From contig JAIDJZ010000134.1 in assembly GCA_029051965.1 (NCBI GenBank), positions 1 to 18,038 of the forward strand: 18,038 nt of DNA, given 5' to 3'. The notes beneath the pieces are model-generated. The model was not told the origin of the DNA, ran no database searches, and saw nothing but the letters and a program-made list of their open reading frames with translations. This document shows positions 6,871 through 15,123 of the stretch, piece after piece (within the stretch, counting starts at the first letter, position 1; each line of letters opens with the position of its first letter). The translations under genes were made by a program, and so were the position numbers. Source of the stretch: Paramuribaculum sp. GTDB taxonomy: Bacteria; Bacteroidota; Bacteroidia; Bacteroidales; Muribaculaceae.

Positions 6871-8160
6871 ATGACGTTAAAAACTTCACGCAGTTCGTTC
6901 TATCCCTGGGTCGTCGTAGGGCTACTCTGGGTTGTGGCGCTTCTCAACTACATGGACCGCCAGATGCTCTCGACCATGCAGAGCAACATCGCTCTTGACA
7001 TTCCGGCACTCCAGAATGCCGAAGCGTTCGGCGCACTAATGGCAATCTTCCTCTGGATCTACGGCTTCGCCAGCCCGTTTTCGGGCGCTGTCGCCGACCG
7101 TCTCAGCCGCAAATGGCTTATCGTCGGCTCGCTTGGCGTCTGGTCGGCGGTCACACTTGCAATGGGCTTCTGCGACAGTTTCCATCAGCTGATGTGGCTT
7201 CGCGGCATCATGGGTATCTCCGAGGCACTCTATATCCCGTCGGCACTCTCGCTTATCGCCGACTATTTCACAGGAAAGGGTCGCTCGCTGGCAATCGGCC
7301 TCCATATGACGGGTCTCTATTGCGGCCAGGCACTGGGCGGCTTCGGTTCGCTTGTCGCCTCGACATGGTCCTGGCAATCGACATTCCAATGGTTCGGAAT
7401 AATCGGGGTCGCCTATGCATTTATCCTCATCTTCCTTCTGCATGAAAAGCCGGGCCACGGCAATTCGCCAGCGAAAAAGGCGTCGTCGGGCGTTTCACCT
7501 CGTAAGAGCGAATCGATTGTGCGCTCGTTTGCGGTCATATTCTCCAGCATCGCCTTCTGGGTCATTCTGTTTTTCTTCGCATCAAGCTCCATTCCCGGAT
7601 GGGCGACCAAAAACTGGCTTCCGACGCTGTTTGTGGACAATCTCGGCCTCTCGATGGAATGGGCCGGCCCGATGGCCACGCTTACGATAGCGGTGTCGAG
7701 CTTTATCGGCGTGATGGTCGGCGGTCCGATCAGCGACAAATGGGTGCGTCGCAATGTCCGCGGGCGTATCTATACGAGTGCGATCGGGCTCTCGATGATG
7801 ATTCCGGCACTTATATTCATCGGCCTCGCCCACAATGCGTGGCTCTCGATTCTGGCGGGACTTTTCTTCGGAGTCGGCTACGGAATGTTCGACGCGAACA
7901 ATATGCCGATTCTCTGTCAGTTCGTTTCGTCACGCCAGCGCGCAATGGCCTACGGCTTCATGAACTCCCTCGGAGTCATCATGGGCGCTATAACGACCCA
8001 GCTGCTCGGCGGACTTGCCGAATCGGTCGGTCTTGGAATGTGCTTCTCTCTTATGGGGGGCATACTTCTGATCGCCCTGGCACTGCAGCTGATCGTTCTT
8101 AAGCCAAAATCCGACGACAAAGACCTTGAGCTGTCCGAGGCCGAACAAACCCAAATGTAA
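6871..8160 (+). CDS. MFS transporter, probable sialic acid importer (NanT-like)
   Basis: A 429-residue protein from the ATG at 6871. An in-frame GTG at 6835 adds 12 non-hydrophobic residues and overlaps the 5' hairpin, so it was rejected. About 12 hydrophobic segments are visible, with L-N-Y-M-D-R-Q after TM1, motif A as G-A-V-A-D-R-L-S-R-K between TM2 and TM3, its second copy G-G-P-I-S-D-K-W-V-R-R in the second half, and a hydrophilic central loop (K- and S-rich). The layout resembles the anion:cation symporter group, which includes hexuronate and sialate carriers. The lyase gene follows after 30 bp, so import of a sialic acid or a close relative across the inner membrane is the likely role. 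It is the first gene of the operon. Confidence 0.85.
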   Translation: MTLKTSRSSFYPWVVVGLLWVVALLNYMDRQMLSTMQSNIALDIPALQNAEAFGALMAIFLWIYGFASPFSGAVADRLSRKWLIVGSLGVWSAVTLAMGFCDSFHQLMWLRGIMGISEALYIPSALSLIADYFTGKGRSLAIGLHMTGLYCGQALGGFGSLVASTWSWQSTFQWFGIIGVAYAFILIFLLHEKPGHGNSPAKKASSGVSPRKSESIVRSFAVIFSSIAFWVILFFFASSSIPGWATKNWLPTLFVDNLGLSMEWAGPMATLTIAVSSFIGVMVGGPISDKWVRRNVRGRIYTSAIGLSMMIPALIFIGLAHNAWLSILAGLFFGVGYGMFDANNMPILCQFVSSRQRAMAYGFMNSLGVIMGAITTQLLGGLAESVGLGMCFSLMGGILLIALALQLIVLKPKSDDKDLELSEAEQTQM

Positions 8161-8190
8161 TCAGATCCTCAATTAAAAATAACTATAACA

Positions 8191-9108
8191 ATGGAAAAAA
8201 TCAAAGGTCTTATTGACGCACCTTTCACTCCGTTTCTGGAAAACGGAGACATAAACACCGAGCCGATTCCGGCTTACTGCAACATGCTCGTTGCCAACGG
8301 TATGCAGGGCGTTTTCATCAATGGTTCATCGGGCGAAGGCTACATGCTGACAACCGACGAGCGCAAGGCTATCGCCGAAGCTTGGGTCAAAGCCGCTCCG
8401 GAAGGATTCAAGGTCATCGTCCATGTCGGCAGCTGCTGCACCCGCGACAGCCGCGAACTGGCCCGCCACGCCGAAGAGATCGGCGCATGGGGTATCGGAG
8501 CAATGGCCCCACCGTTTCCGAAGATCAACCGTGTCGAAGAGCTTGTGAAATATATCGAGCAGATCGCGTCGGGAGCACCTTCACTCCCCTTCTACTACTA
8601 TCACATCCCGGCCTTCAACGGAGCTTATCTTCCGATGGTCAAGCTGCTTGAGGCAGTCGACGGCCGTGTCCCCAACTTCGCCGGCATCAAATATACGTTT
8701 GAAAGCCTCTATGAATACAATCAGTGCCGCCTCTACAAGGGTGGAAAATACGATATGCTCCACGGTCAGGACGAGACGATCCTGCCGTCGCTGGCAATGG
8801 GCGGTGCCCAGGGCGGCATCGGCGGCACGACCAACTATAACGGCCGCGAACTCAATGCCATCATCGACTGCTGGAATGCCGGCGACATCGAAGGCGCGCG
8901 CGAACATCAGAATTTCGCCCAGGAGGTCATCAATGTCATCTGCCATTACCGCGGCAATATCGTTGCCGGAAAACGGATCATGAAGCTTATCGGCCTGGAT
9001 CTCGGCCCGAACCGCGTTCCGTTCCAGAACATGACTCAGGAAGAGGAAGACGCAATGCGCGCGGAACTGGACGCAATCGACTTCTTCTGCCGCTGCAACA
9101 AGGTCTGA
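8191..9108 (+). CDS. nanA: N-acetylneuraminate lyase
   Basis: A 305-residue cytoplasmic aldolase of the DapA/NAL family. Key residues are G-S-S-G-E-G (45-50, carboxylate binding), Y137 in Y-Y-Y-H-I-P-A, Schiff-base K167 in G-I-K-Y-T, and H-G-Q-D-E with G192, D194 and E195. The last motif corresponds to the sugar-binding Gly-Asp-Glu set of E. coli NanA (189, 191, 192) and favours a sialic acid lyase over dihydrodipicolinate synthase. The expected reaction is N-acetylneuraminate to pyruvate and N-acetylmannosamine; related nonulosonates such as N-glycolyl or KDN forms are possible substrates. In Bacteroides the equivalent gene is called nanL. It lies 30 bp after the transporter gene and 4 bp before the esterase/mutarotase fusion. 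Confidence 0.9.
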   Translation: MEKIKGLIDAPFTPFLENGDINTEPIPAYCNMLVANGMQGVFINGSSGEGYMLTTDERKAIAEAWVKAAPEGFKVIVHVGSCCTRDSRELARHAEEIGAWGIGAMAPPFPKINRVEELVKYIEQIASGAPSLPFYYYHIPAFNGAYLPMVKLLEAVDGRVPNFAGIKYTFESLYEYNQCRLYKGGKYDMLHGQDETILPSLAMGGAQGGIGGTTNYNGRELNAIIDCWNAGDIEGAREHQNFAQEVINVICHYRGNIVAGKRIMKLIGLDLGPNRVPFQNMTQEEEDAMRAELDAIDFFCRCNKV

Positions 9109-9112
9109 CCGC

Positions 9113-12100
9113 ATGAGCAGGCGCTGGCTTACAATTGTGACAACCGCACTCCTCCTGTGTTCGGGAGGAGTGTCGGCCAAGACCAAAGTCGCATGCATCG
9201 GCAACAGTATCACCTACGGCTACGGACTGGCCGCAGAGGAGCGGGAGCAGCTGTCGTACCCGAGCCGGCTACAGTCGATTCTCGGAGACGGATATGAAGT
9301 CGGCAATTTCGGCCATAGCGGAGCAACGCTTCTTGTCAGCGGACATAACCCTTATGTCCGTCTGCCGGAGTACCGTGGAGCTCTTGAAATGAAGCCGGAC
9401 ATTGCGGTTATCCACCTCGGAGTCAACGACACAGATCCACGCAACTGGCCTAATTATTCAGATTTTTTCATTCCGGACTATGGCGCGCTGATCGATTCGC
9501 TCCGGGCAGTCAATCCGCAGGTCAGAATTATGATTGCACGCCTGACGCCTATCGGAGCAAAACACTATCGGTTCCGCACCGGCACACGCGACTGGCGTCT
9601 GCTTGAGCAGGAGGCGATCGAATGCGTCAGCCGACTCAAGGGAGTCGAGCTGATCGATTTCGACGTAGCCCTGCGCGACCGTCAGAATCTCATGCCGGAC
9701 GGCATCCACCCCGATGCGACAGGCTACGGAATTCTGGCCGAAACGGTCGGCAAAGCCATCACCGGCAACTACGGGGGGCTTAAACTGCCGCCCCAGTATC
9801 AGAACGGGATGATTCTCCAGCGCCACCGTCCGCTCACCATCTCGGGAAGTGCGAACGCGGGAACAGATGTGACCGTCACGCTCGACGGGATTCCATATGG
9901 CACAACGGCCGACAATCTCGGGCGCTGGCATGTCGTCACCGCTCCCCTTGCCGACGGGTCGTACACACTGACTGTCGCCGACCGGGATTCGACGATCACA
10001 CTGACCGATATTCTTGCAGGCGAGCTTTGGATCGCATCGGGCCAGAGCAATATGGAATTCAGTCTGGCATCGGCTGTCGGGGGCGAGAGGGATATTGCGG
10101 AATGCAGTGATCCCCAGCTGCGTTTCTACGATATGCGCCCGATTGCCCGCACGAATGCAGGCCAGTGGCCAGACAGCGTACTGACGGCTATAGACAGCCT
10201 CGGCCATTTCACGCCGAGCCGCTGGGAATCCGTCGGTCCTGACAATGCGGGACGGCTCTCAGCGATAGCGTATTACTTCGGGCGACGTCTTCGCGATTCG
10301 CTCAATGTTCCGGTCGGCATCATCAGCAACGGGGTCGGCGGATCGCCCTGCGAGTCATGGATCGATGTCAACACGCTCGAAGAGAGTATGCCGGAAATCC
10401 TCATCAACTGGAAGGGCAACGACTATGTGCAGAAATGGTGTCAGCAGCGTGCGGAAGATAACGCGCCGGGGAGTCACCGCCATCCCTATGAGCCAAGCTA
10501 TCTGTTTTCGGCGGGTATCCGTCCGCTGGAACGTCCCGACATAGCGGGCGTGATCTGGTATCAGGGGGAGTCGAACGCGCATAACACCGAACTCCACGAA
10601 CAGCTCTTCCCTCTCCTTGTCGAGAGCTGGCGGCGAGAGTTCCGCTCACCCGGACTGCCGTTCTGCTTCGTTCAGCTGAGCAGCCTTGACCGCCCGTCGT
10701 GGCCTACATTCCGCGACTCGCAACGCCGTCTGGCAGACCGTATGGGTGGAGTCTATATGTCGGTCAGCTCGGATCATGGCGATTCGCTCGACGTGCATCC
10801 CCGCAACAAGCGTCCGATCGGCGACCGTCTTGCCCGACAGGCGCTACACAATATCTACGGATTCAGGCACGTGACGCCTCGCGGACCTCAACCGGCCGAC
10901 GCGCGGGCAGAGCGCGACGGATCTGTCACTATCCGCTTCGACTATGCTGACGGATTGACAACGTCCGACGGCAAAAGTGCCGCTACGTTTGAAATTGCCG
11001 ATGACGGCGGCCTGTTTGTCGAAGCCCAGGCGGAAATACTCGACAACGGAAGAATAAGGCTCCGTAGCGGACAGCCGGGCTACAGGCCTGTTGCCGTACG
11101 TTACGGGTGGCAGCCGTTCACACGCGCCAACCTGATCAATTCCGACAGCCTGCCAGCCTCCACTTTTAAAATTGCAATCTCAAATATGAACGAACTCTAC
11201 AAACCGGAAGACGGTTTCGACAAAGGGGTTTCGGCTTGTTTTGCCGGAGTCCTTCCCGACGGCACGGCTCTGATTGCCGGCGGATGTAACTTTCCATGCG
11301 ACGAACCTCTGTCGGCGCATGCACAGAAGAAATTCTACAAAGGGATCTATCTCTACGACGGAGCGGAATGGCAACGCGCCGGCTCGCTGCCCGAGGCGAT
11401 AGCCTACGGGGCTTCGGCCACAGTGGCAGAGGGTATCGTCATGACCGGCGGCACAACAGCCGATGGCGCGAGCGCGAAAACATGTCTGATCAGACAGGAC
11501 CTTACGACCGAGGAGCTGCCGGATCTGCCAGGCACGCTCGACAATATGGCTGCCGCCGCTATCGGCAACATGGTCTACGTTGCCGGCGGAAACCTCAACG
11601 GAGTGCCCTGCAGGGAACTCTATGCACTCGACCTCGACCAGCTCCAAAAGGGCTGGAAGCGTCTCAGCCGGATGCCCGGCAATCCGAGAGTGCAGCCTGC
11701 GATGGCCGCATCTGGAGGAAAGCTCTATCTCTGGGGCGGTTTTGCAGGACGCCACGACAAGCATGAGCCGACGCTCGAGCTGGACGGCCTCGTCTATGAT
11801 CCCGCGAAGGATAAATGGAGCCGTCTGGATGGCCCATGCGAGGCGGACGGAACGCCAGTTGCTACCGGAGGTGGTTGCGCCGCGACACTGCCCGACGGAC
11901 GCATCGCCATTGCCGGCGGAGTGAACAAGGATGTTTTCCTTTCAGCTCTGATCGATCAGGCTCCCGACTACCTCAACCATCCGATCGGATGGTATCGTTT
12001 CAACCCGACGGTGTTCATATTCAATCCGGCTGACGGCTCATTTGCCATAGGGGAAAGCGATCCGCGTTTCGCACGCGCCGGCGCGTCTGCCATCGCCACA

Positions 12101-12181
12101 GCTGATGGCCGGATCATTCTCGTCGGTGGAGAACTCAAACCTCGAATAAGAACCAACATAACCTCGACTGTGAAGCCATGA
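9113..12181 (+). CDS. Triple fusion: SGNH esterase, sialate O-acetylesterase, permuted Kelch mutarotase
   Basis: A 1022-residue secreted protein with a signal peptide ending at V-S-A (residue 22). Domain 1 (about 24-215) is an SGNH/GDSL hydrolase: S32 in G-N-S-I-T, N105 in L-G-V-N-D, and D196/H199 in D-G-I-H-P. Domain 2 (about 222-670) is a sialate O-acetylesterase: G-Q-S-N (S312), W-Y-Q-G-E-S-N (482-488), and D560/H562 in L-D-V-H-P. Domain 3 (about 690-1015) is a Kelch propeller with six Gly-Gly strand ends, resembling the cyclically permuted mutarotase family related to E. coli NanM/YjhT. Together these should remove O-acetyl groups from sialic acid and equilibrate its anomers in the periplasm before uptake. 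The stop overlaps the next start (ATGA at 12178-12181). No frameshift or internal stop is seen. Confidence 0.88.
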   Translation: MSRRWLTIVTTALLLCSGGVSAKTKVACIGNSITYGYGLAAEEREQLSYPSRLQSILGDGYEVGNFGHSGATLLVSGHNPYVRLPEYRGALEMKPDIAVIHLGVNDTDPRNWPNYSDFFIPDYGALIDSLRAVNPQVRIMIARLTPIGAKHYRFRTGTRDWRLLEQEAIECVSRLKGVELIDFDVALRDRQNLMPDGIHPDATGYGILAETVGKAITGNYGGLKLPPQYQNGMILQRHRPLTISGSANAGTDVTVTLDGIPYGTTADNLGRWHVVTAPLADGSYTLTVADRDSTITLTDILAGELWIASGQSNMEFSLASAVGGERDIAECSDPQLRFYDMRPIARTNAGQWPDSVLTAIDSLGHFTPSRWESVGPDNAGRLSAIAYYFGRRLRDSLNVPVGIISNGVGGSPCESWIDVNTLEESMPEILINWKGNDYVQKWCQQRAEDNAPGSHRHPYEPSYLFSAGIRPLERPDIAGVIWYQGESNAHNTELHEQLFPLLVESWRREFRSPGLPFCFVQLSSLDRPSWPTFRDSQRRLADRMGGVYMSVSSDHGDSLDVHPRNKRPIGDRLARQALHNIYGFRHVTPRGPQPADARAERDGSVTIRFDYADGLTTSDGKSAATFEIADDGGLFVEAQAEILDNGRIRLRSGQPGYRPVAVRYGWQPFTRANLINSDSLPASTFKIAISNMNELYKPEDGFDKGVSACFAGVLPDGTALIAGGCNFPCDEPLSAHAQKKFYKGIYLYDGAEWQRAGSLPEAIAYGASATVAEGIVMTGGTTADGASAKTCLIRQDLTTEELPDLPGTLDNMAAAAIGNMVYVAGGNLNGVPCRELYALDLDQLQKGWKRLSRMPGNPRVQPAMAASGGKLYLWGGFAGRHDKHEPTLELDGLVYDPAKDKWSRLDGPCEADGTPVATGGGCAATLPDGRIAIAGGVNKDVFLSALIDQAPDYLNHPIGWYRFNPTVFIFNPADGSFAIGESDPRFARAGASAIATADGRIILVGGELKPRIRTNITSTVKP

Positions 12182-12939
12182 CGGATAAGGATTTAGATCT
12201 GAGCATAAGCAACTACGGAACGACGCGGGGCAAATCGTATGACATCGCGCTTCTACCCTGGGGCGCGACCGAACCCCACAATCTTCATCTGCCATATCTT
12301 ACGGATGCGATTCTGAGCCACGATATTGCTGTGGATGCAGCCAGATTCGCACGGAAGGAGTACGGAATCAATGCGATGGTCATGCCTCCGGTGCCTCTCG
12401 GCGCTCAGAATCCGGGCCAGAGGGAGCTTCCTTTCTGTGTCCACTACCGCCACGACACTCAGATGGCTGTCCTGACCGACATCGTCGCTTCGCTCAACCA
12501 TCAGGGCATAAAGCGCCTGCTTATCGTCAACGGGCACGGCGGCAATTCGTTCAAGGGCATGATAAGGGATCTGGCTGTCGATTATCCGGACTTTGTCATC
12601 GCGTCGGGCGAATGGTTCAAGGGCGCGCCGGCAAAAGAGTATTTCGACAGCCCGGGCGACCACGCGGATGAGGTCGAGACGTCCGTAATGATGCACTACC
12701 ACCCCGAACTGGTCAATCTCGACGAGGCCGGCCCGGGTGGCAACGGCGGCTTCCGCGGGGAATGTCTCTCGAAAGGAATCGCGTGGGTTCCTCGAAACTG
12801 GTCGCGCATGAGCGAGGACACCGGCATCGGAAACCCGTCGGCGTCGACTGCCGAAAAGGGAGCCGCATTCGCGAAAGCGTGCGCCGAATCATTCGGGAAG
12901 GTCATCGCCGAATTATGTGAACCGGATCTCTACCGATAA
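12178..12939 (+). CDS. Creatininase-family amidohydrolase, substrate unknown
   Basis: A 253-residue cytoplasmic protein without signal peptide. Family motifs are G-A-T-E-P-H-N-L-H-L-P-Y-L-T-D with E32, H34 and D43, N-G-H-G-G-N with H120, and G-D-H-A-D-E-V-E-T-S (160-169). The spacing E-x-H ... D and H120 matches creatininase metal ligands; the creatininase residue E122 is Gly here, as in many family members that do not use creatinine. The family cleaves amides, lactams and some cyclic ketones, using two metal ions. The position in a sialate operon, with a 4-bp overlap with the fusion gene, suggests that it acts on an N-acyl sugar or a sugar lactam, perhaps the lyase product. That is inference only. 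Confidence 0.85.
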   Translation: MTDKDLDLSISNYGTTRGKSYDIALLPWGATEPHNLHLPYLTDAILSHDIAVDAARFARKEYGINAMVMPPVPLGAQNPGQRELPFCVHYRHDTQMAVLTDIVASLNHQGIKRLLIVNGHGGNSFKGMIRDLAVDYPDFVIASGEWFKGAPAKEYFDSPGDHADEVETSVMMHYHPELVNLDEAGPGGNGGFRGECLSKGIAWVPRNWSRMSEDTGIGNPSASTAEKGAAFAKACAESFGKVIAELCEPDLYR

Positions 12940-12966
12940 GTAACTACAATTCCAACGTAATCAAAA

Positions 12967-14136
12967 ATGGATAATTTCAGCTATTGCAGTCCAACAAAAT
13001 ATGTGTTCGGCCGAGGAGCCGAAAACCATGTCGCCCAGGAACTCGCTTCGATCGGCGCGACACGCGTCATGATTGTCTATGGAGGCGGTTCGGTTGTCAG
13101 AAGCGGCCTTCTGGACCGGGTCAAAGTCCAGCTTGACGCTGCAAACCTTTTTCACACCGAACTCGGAGGCGTCGAGCCGAATCCGACAGACCCGAAAGTG
13201 AGAGAAGGAATCGCACTCTGCCGCGAAACCGGCATTGACACTATTTTAGCCGTCGGTGGCGGCTCGGTCATAGATACGGCCAAGGCGATAGCTGCGGGCG
13301 TACCCTATCAGGGTGATTTCTGGGACTTCTGGGCCGGCAAAGAGACGATCCGTGAGGCCCTTCCCGTCGGTGTTGTCCTGACAATTCCGGCCGCCGGCAG
13401 CGAAGGATCGGGCAACTCCGTCATCACGCTGCTTGATGGTATGCACAAGATCAGCCTCAGAACCGATTTCTGGCTGAGACCTAAGTTCGCACTTCTCAAT
13501 CCGGAACTTACATTCACCCTGCCTGCGGAACAGACGGCGGCGGGAATCGCCGATATGATGGCTCATATCTTCGAGCGCTATTTCTCTCCGACGCAGAATG
13601 TGGAGGTGACCGACCGCATTTCGGAGGGTCTTCTGACGGCTATAATGACGGATGCAGTGAAAGTGATGGCCGACCCGAGAGATTACGAGGCGAGAGCCAA
13701 TATCATGTGGAGCGGCACACTGGCTCACAACGGGCTGTGCGGTTGCGGACGCAAGGAGGACTGGGTGTCCCACTTCATGGAACATGAGATCAGCGCGGTC
13801 TATGGTGTCACACACGGCGCGGGACTGGCTGTGATTCTTCCGGCGTTCATGACCTATATGGCAAACCACCGTCCGGAGAAAGGAGCACAGCTGGCACGAC
13901 GCGTTTTCGGCGTCAGCGAGAATGATGACCGCCTTGCGGCTCTTGAAGGGATCGGACGGCTCAAGGCGTTTTTCGCGTCGATCGGACTTCCGCTGACCTT
14001 CGGGGAACTTGGAATCGACCGTCCGAACATCGAGCTTCTTGTCAGGAAACTCCATGAGAACAAAGGCGAGCTTATCGGGGGCTACATGACGTTAGGCCCG
14101 ACCGAGACTGAAGAAATCTACAGACTCGCACTCTGA
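12967..14136 (+). CDS. Iron-containing (group III) alcohol dehydrogenase, YqhD/butanol dehydrogenase-like
   Basis: A 389-residue protein of full family length. The nucleotide-binding motif G-G-G-S (97-100) is followed by V-I-D-T-A-K. Metal ligands D196, H200, H269 and H283 lie exactly two positions on from those of E. coli YqhD (194, 198, 267, 281), and the segment H-G-A-G-L-A typical of the family is present. The reaction is NAD(P)H-dependent interconversion of an aldehyde and an alcohol in the cytoplasm. It is the last gene of the operon, 27 bp after the creatininase gene. The substrate may be the open-chain aldehyde of an aminosugar or a small aldehyde made from it, but nothing in the sequence shows which. 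Confidence 0.88.
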   Translation: MDNFSYCSPTKYVFGRGAENHVAQELASIGATRVMIVYGGGSVVRSGLLDRVKVQLDAANLFHTELGGVEPNPTDPKVREGIALCRETGIDTILAVGGGSVIDTAKAIAAGVPYQGDFWDFWAGKETIREALPVGVVLTIPAAGSEGSGNSVITLLDGMHKISLRTDFWLRPKFALLNPELTFTLPAEQTAAGIADMMAHIFERYFSPTQNVEVTDRISEGLLTAIMTDAVKVMADPRDYEARANIMWSGTLAHNGLCGCGRKEDWVSHFMEHEISAVYGVTHGAGLAVILPAFMTYMANHRPEKGAQLARRVFGVSENDDRLAALEGIGRLKAFFASIGLPLTFGELGIDRPNIELLVRKLHENKGELIGGYMTLGPTETEEIYRLAL

Positions 14137-14147
14137 GAAACTATCTA

Positions 14148-14191
14148 AGAGCCTGTTCCCCAGCGTTAACAAATATTGGGGAACCGGCTCT
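14148..14191. terminator. Hairpin between convergent genes, probable bidirectional terminator
   Basis: AGAGCC (14148-14153), one mismatch, GTTCCCC (14155-14161), a 16-nt loop, GGGGAAC (14178-14184), one mismatch, GGCTCT (14186-14191). It begins 12 bp after the dehydrogenase stop. Neither side has a strong T run, so termination efficiency is uncertain. Confidence 0.55.
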
Positions 14192-14200
14192 AAAGCAGAC

Positions 14201-14221
14201 AGCAGCCCGCAACGGGCTGCT
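14201..14221. terminator. Second hairpin, overlapping the LD-carboxypeptidase stop codon
   Basis: AGCAGCCCG (14201-14209), CAA, CGGGCTGCT (14213-14221): nine perfect pairs with a 3-nt loop. The stop codon of the minus-strand gene (14220-14222) lies in the right arm. There is no T run on either side, so it may act as a transcript 3' end or a barrier between convergent genes. Confidence 0.4.
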
Positions 14222-15122
14222 ACTGCTCAATCATCACTTCATCGGCGTCGACTGTCAGAGTTGCCGGGATGCTTTCGACAAAAGGCATGATCGAGGATGC
14301 ATGTCCGAATGGCACTCCGTAGGCCACGGGATAGTCATAATCGGCTACGAGCTCGCTGATCATCTCTTCCATCGAACGTCCGTCGACATCGGGAGAGTAT
14401 TCTGTGAAATCGCCAACAATCAGACCTTTCAGGCGTCCCAGAACGCCTGAAAGCTTAAGCTGATACATCATTCTTTCGATCTTGTAGACCGGCTCTGAGA
14501 CATCCTCGACAAAGAGGATCGTGTCGGGCTTGAGTATGTCGTAGGGGGTTCCGATGAGAGCCGTCAGAACGGCCATGTTGCCGCCAAGAAGAATGCCGGA
14601 GGATCGTCCGGCACGATTCAGCGGGTGGGGCTTCACACTATAGGTCGGCATTTCTCCCTGAAGAATTCCGAACAGAGCGCGGGAATCTTCGTCGGCGCCG
14701 GCATGGCTCGCGATATGGCGCGCCATCGGACCGTGGACAGATGCGACGCCATGACGGTGCATGAGCGCGTGGAGGGCGGAAATGTCGCTGAATCCGATGA
14801 TCCACTTTGCATTGTCGCGAAGAGGAAGGCGGTCGAGCCTGTCGAGCAGATGGACTGCGCCATAGCCCCCTCTCGAGCAGAGAATTGCCTTTACGGAAGG
14901 ATCGAGCAATGCGGCTTCGAGATCGGAGTAGCGTTCGTCGGGAGTCCCGCTATATGTCGCATGGCGTCCGAAGGCGTGGGGCGATGTGTAGGGTTTCCAG
15001 CCGAATGACTGCAGGACGGGAATCGCCGCGTAGACATTCTGCGGGCGCGTTATGCCTGCGGGAGAAACGATTGCGACCTTGTCGCCCTTTTTCAAAGGAT
15101 CGGGAATGATTACGCTGTCCAT
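14220..15122 (-). CDS. LD-carboxypeptidase, peptidase family S66
   Basis: A 300-residue protein from the ATG at 15120-15122. A longer frame from 15170 would overlap the radical SAM gene by 47 bp and adds residues unlike the family, so it was rejected. The S66 signatures are S-R-G-G-Y-G (83-88), the nucleophile S112 in G-F-S-D-I-S, E206 in V-E-D-V-S-E and H274 in P-F-G-H, matching the Ser-Glu-His triad of LdcA. Members cleave the L-Lys- or mDAP-D-Ala bond in recycled muropeptides; MccF-type members cleave microcin C-like amides. No signal peptide is visible, so it acts in the cytoplasm. The start is 1 bp after the radical SAM stop, and it is the last gene of the trmB operon. Confidence 0.92.
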   Translation of the reverse strand: MDSVIIPDPLKKGDKVAIVSPAGITRPQNVYAAIPVLQSFGWKPYTSPHAFGRHATYSGTPDERYSDLEAALLDPSVKAILCSRGGYGAVHLLDRLDRLPLRDNAKWIIGFSDISALHALMHRHGVASVHGPMARHIASHAGADEDSRALFGILQGEMPTYSVKPHPLNRAGRSSGILLGGNMAVLTALIGTPYDILKPDTILFVEDVSEPVYKIERMMYQLKLSGVLGRLKGLIVGDFTEYSPDVDGRSMEEMISELVADYDYPVAYGVPFGHASSIMPFVESIPATLTVDADEVMIEQ

Positions 15123-15123
15123 A

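Noticed and set aside
6813..6998. 61-codon plus-strand frame starting inside the 5' hairpin
   Set aside because: It overlaps the transporter gene in another frame, shows no recognisable domain, and its start would be buried in a 9-bp stem.
8581..9213. 210-codon minus-strand frame opposite the lyase gene
   Set aside because: It is a shadow of a well-supported lyase gene, with no domain and no promoter.
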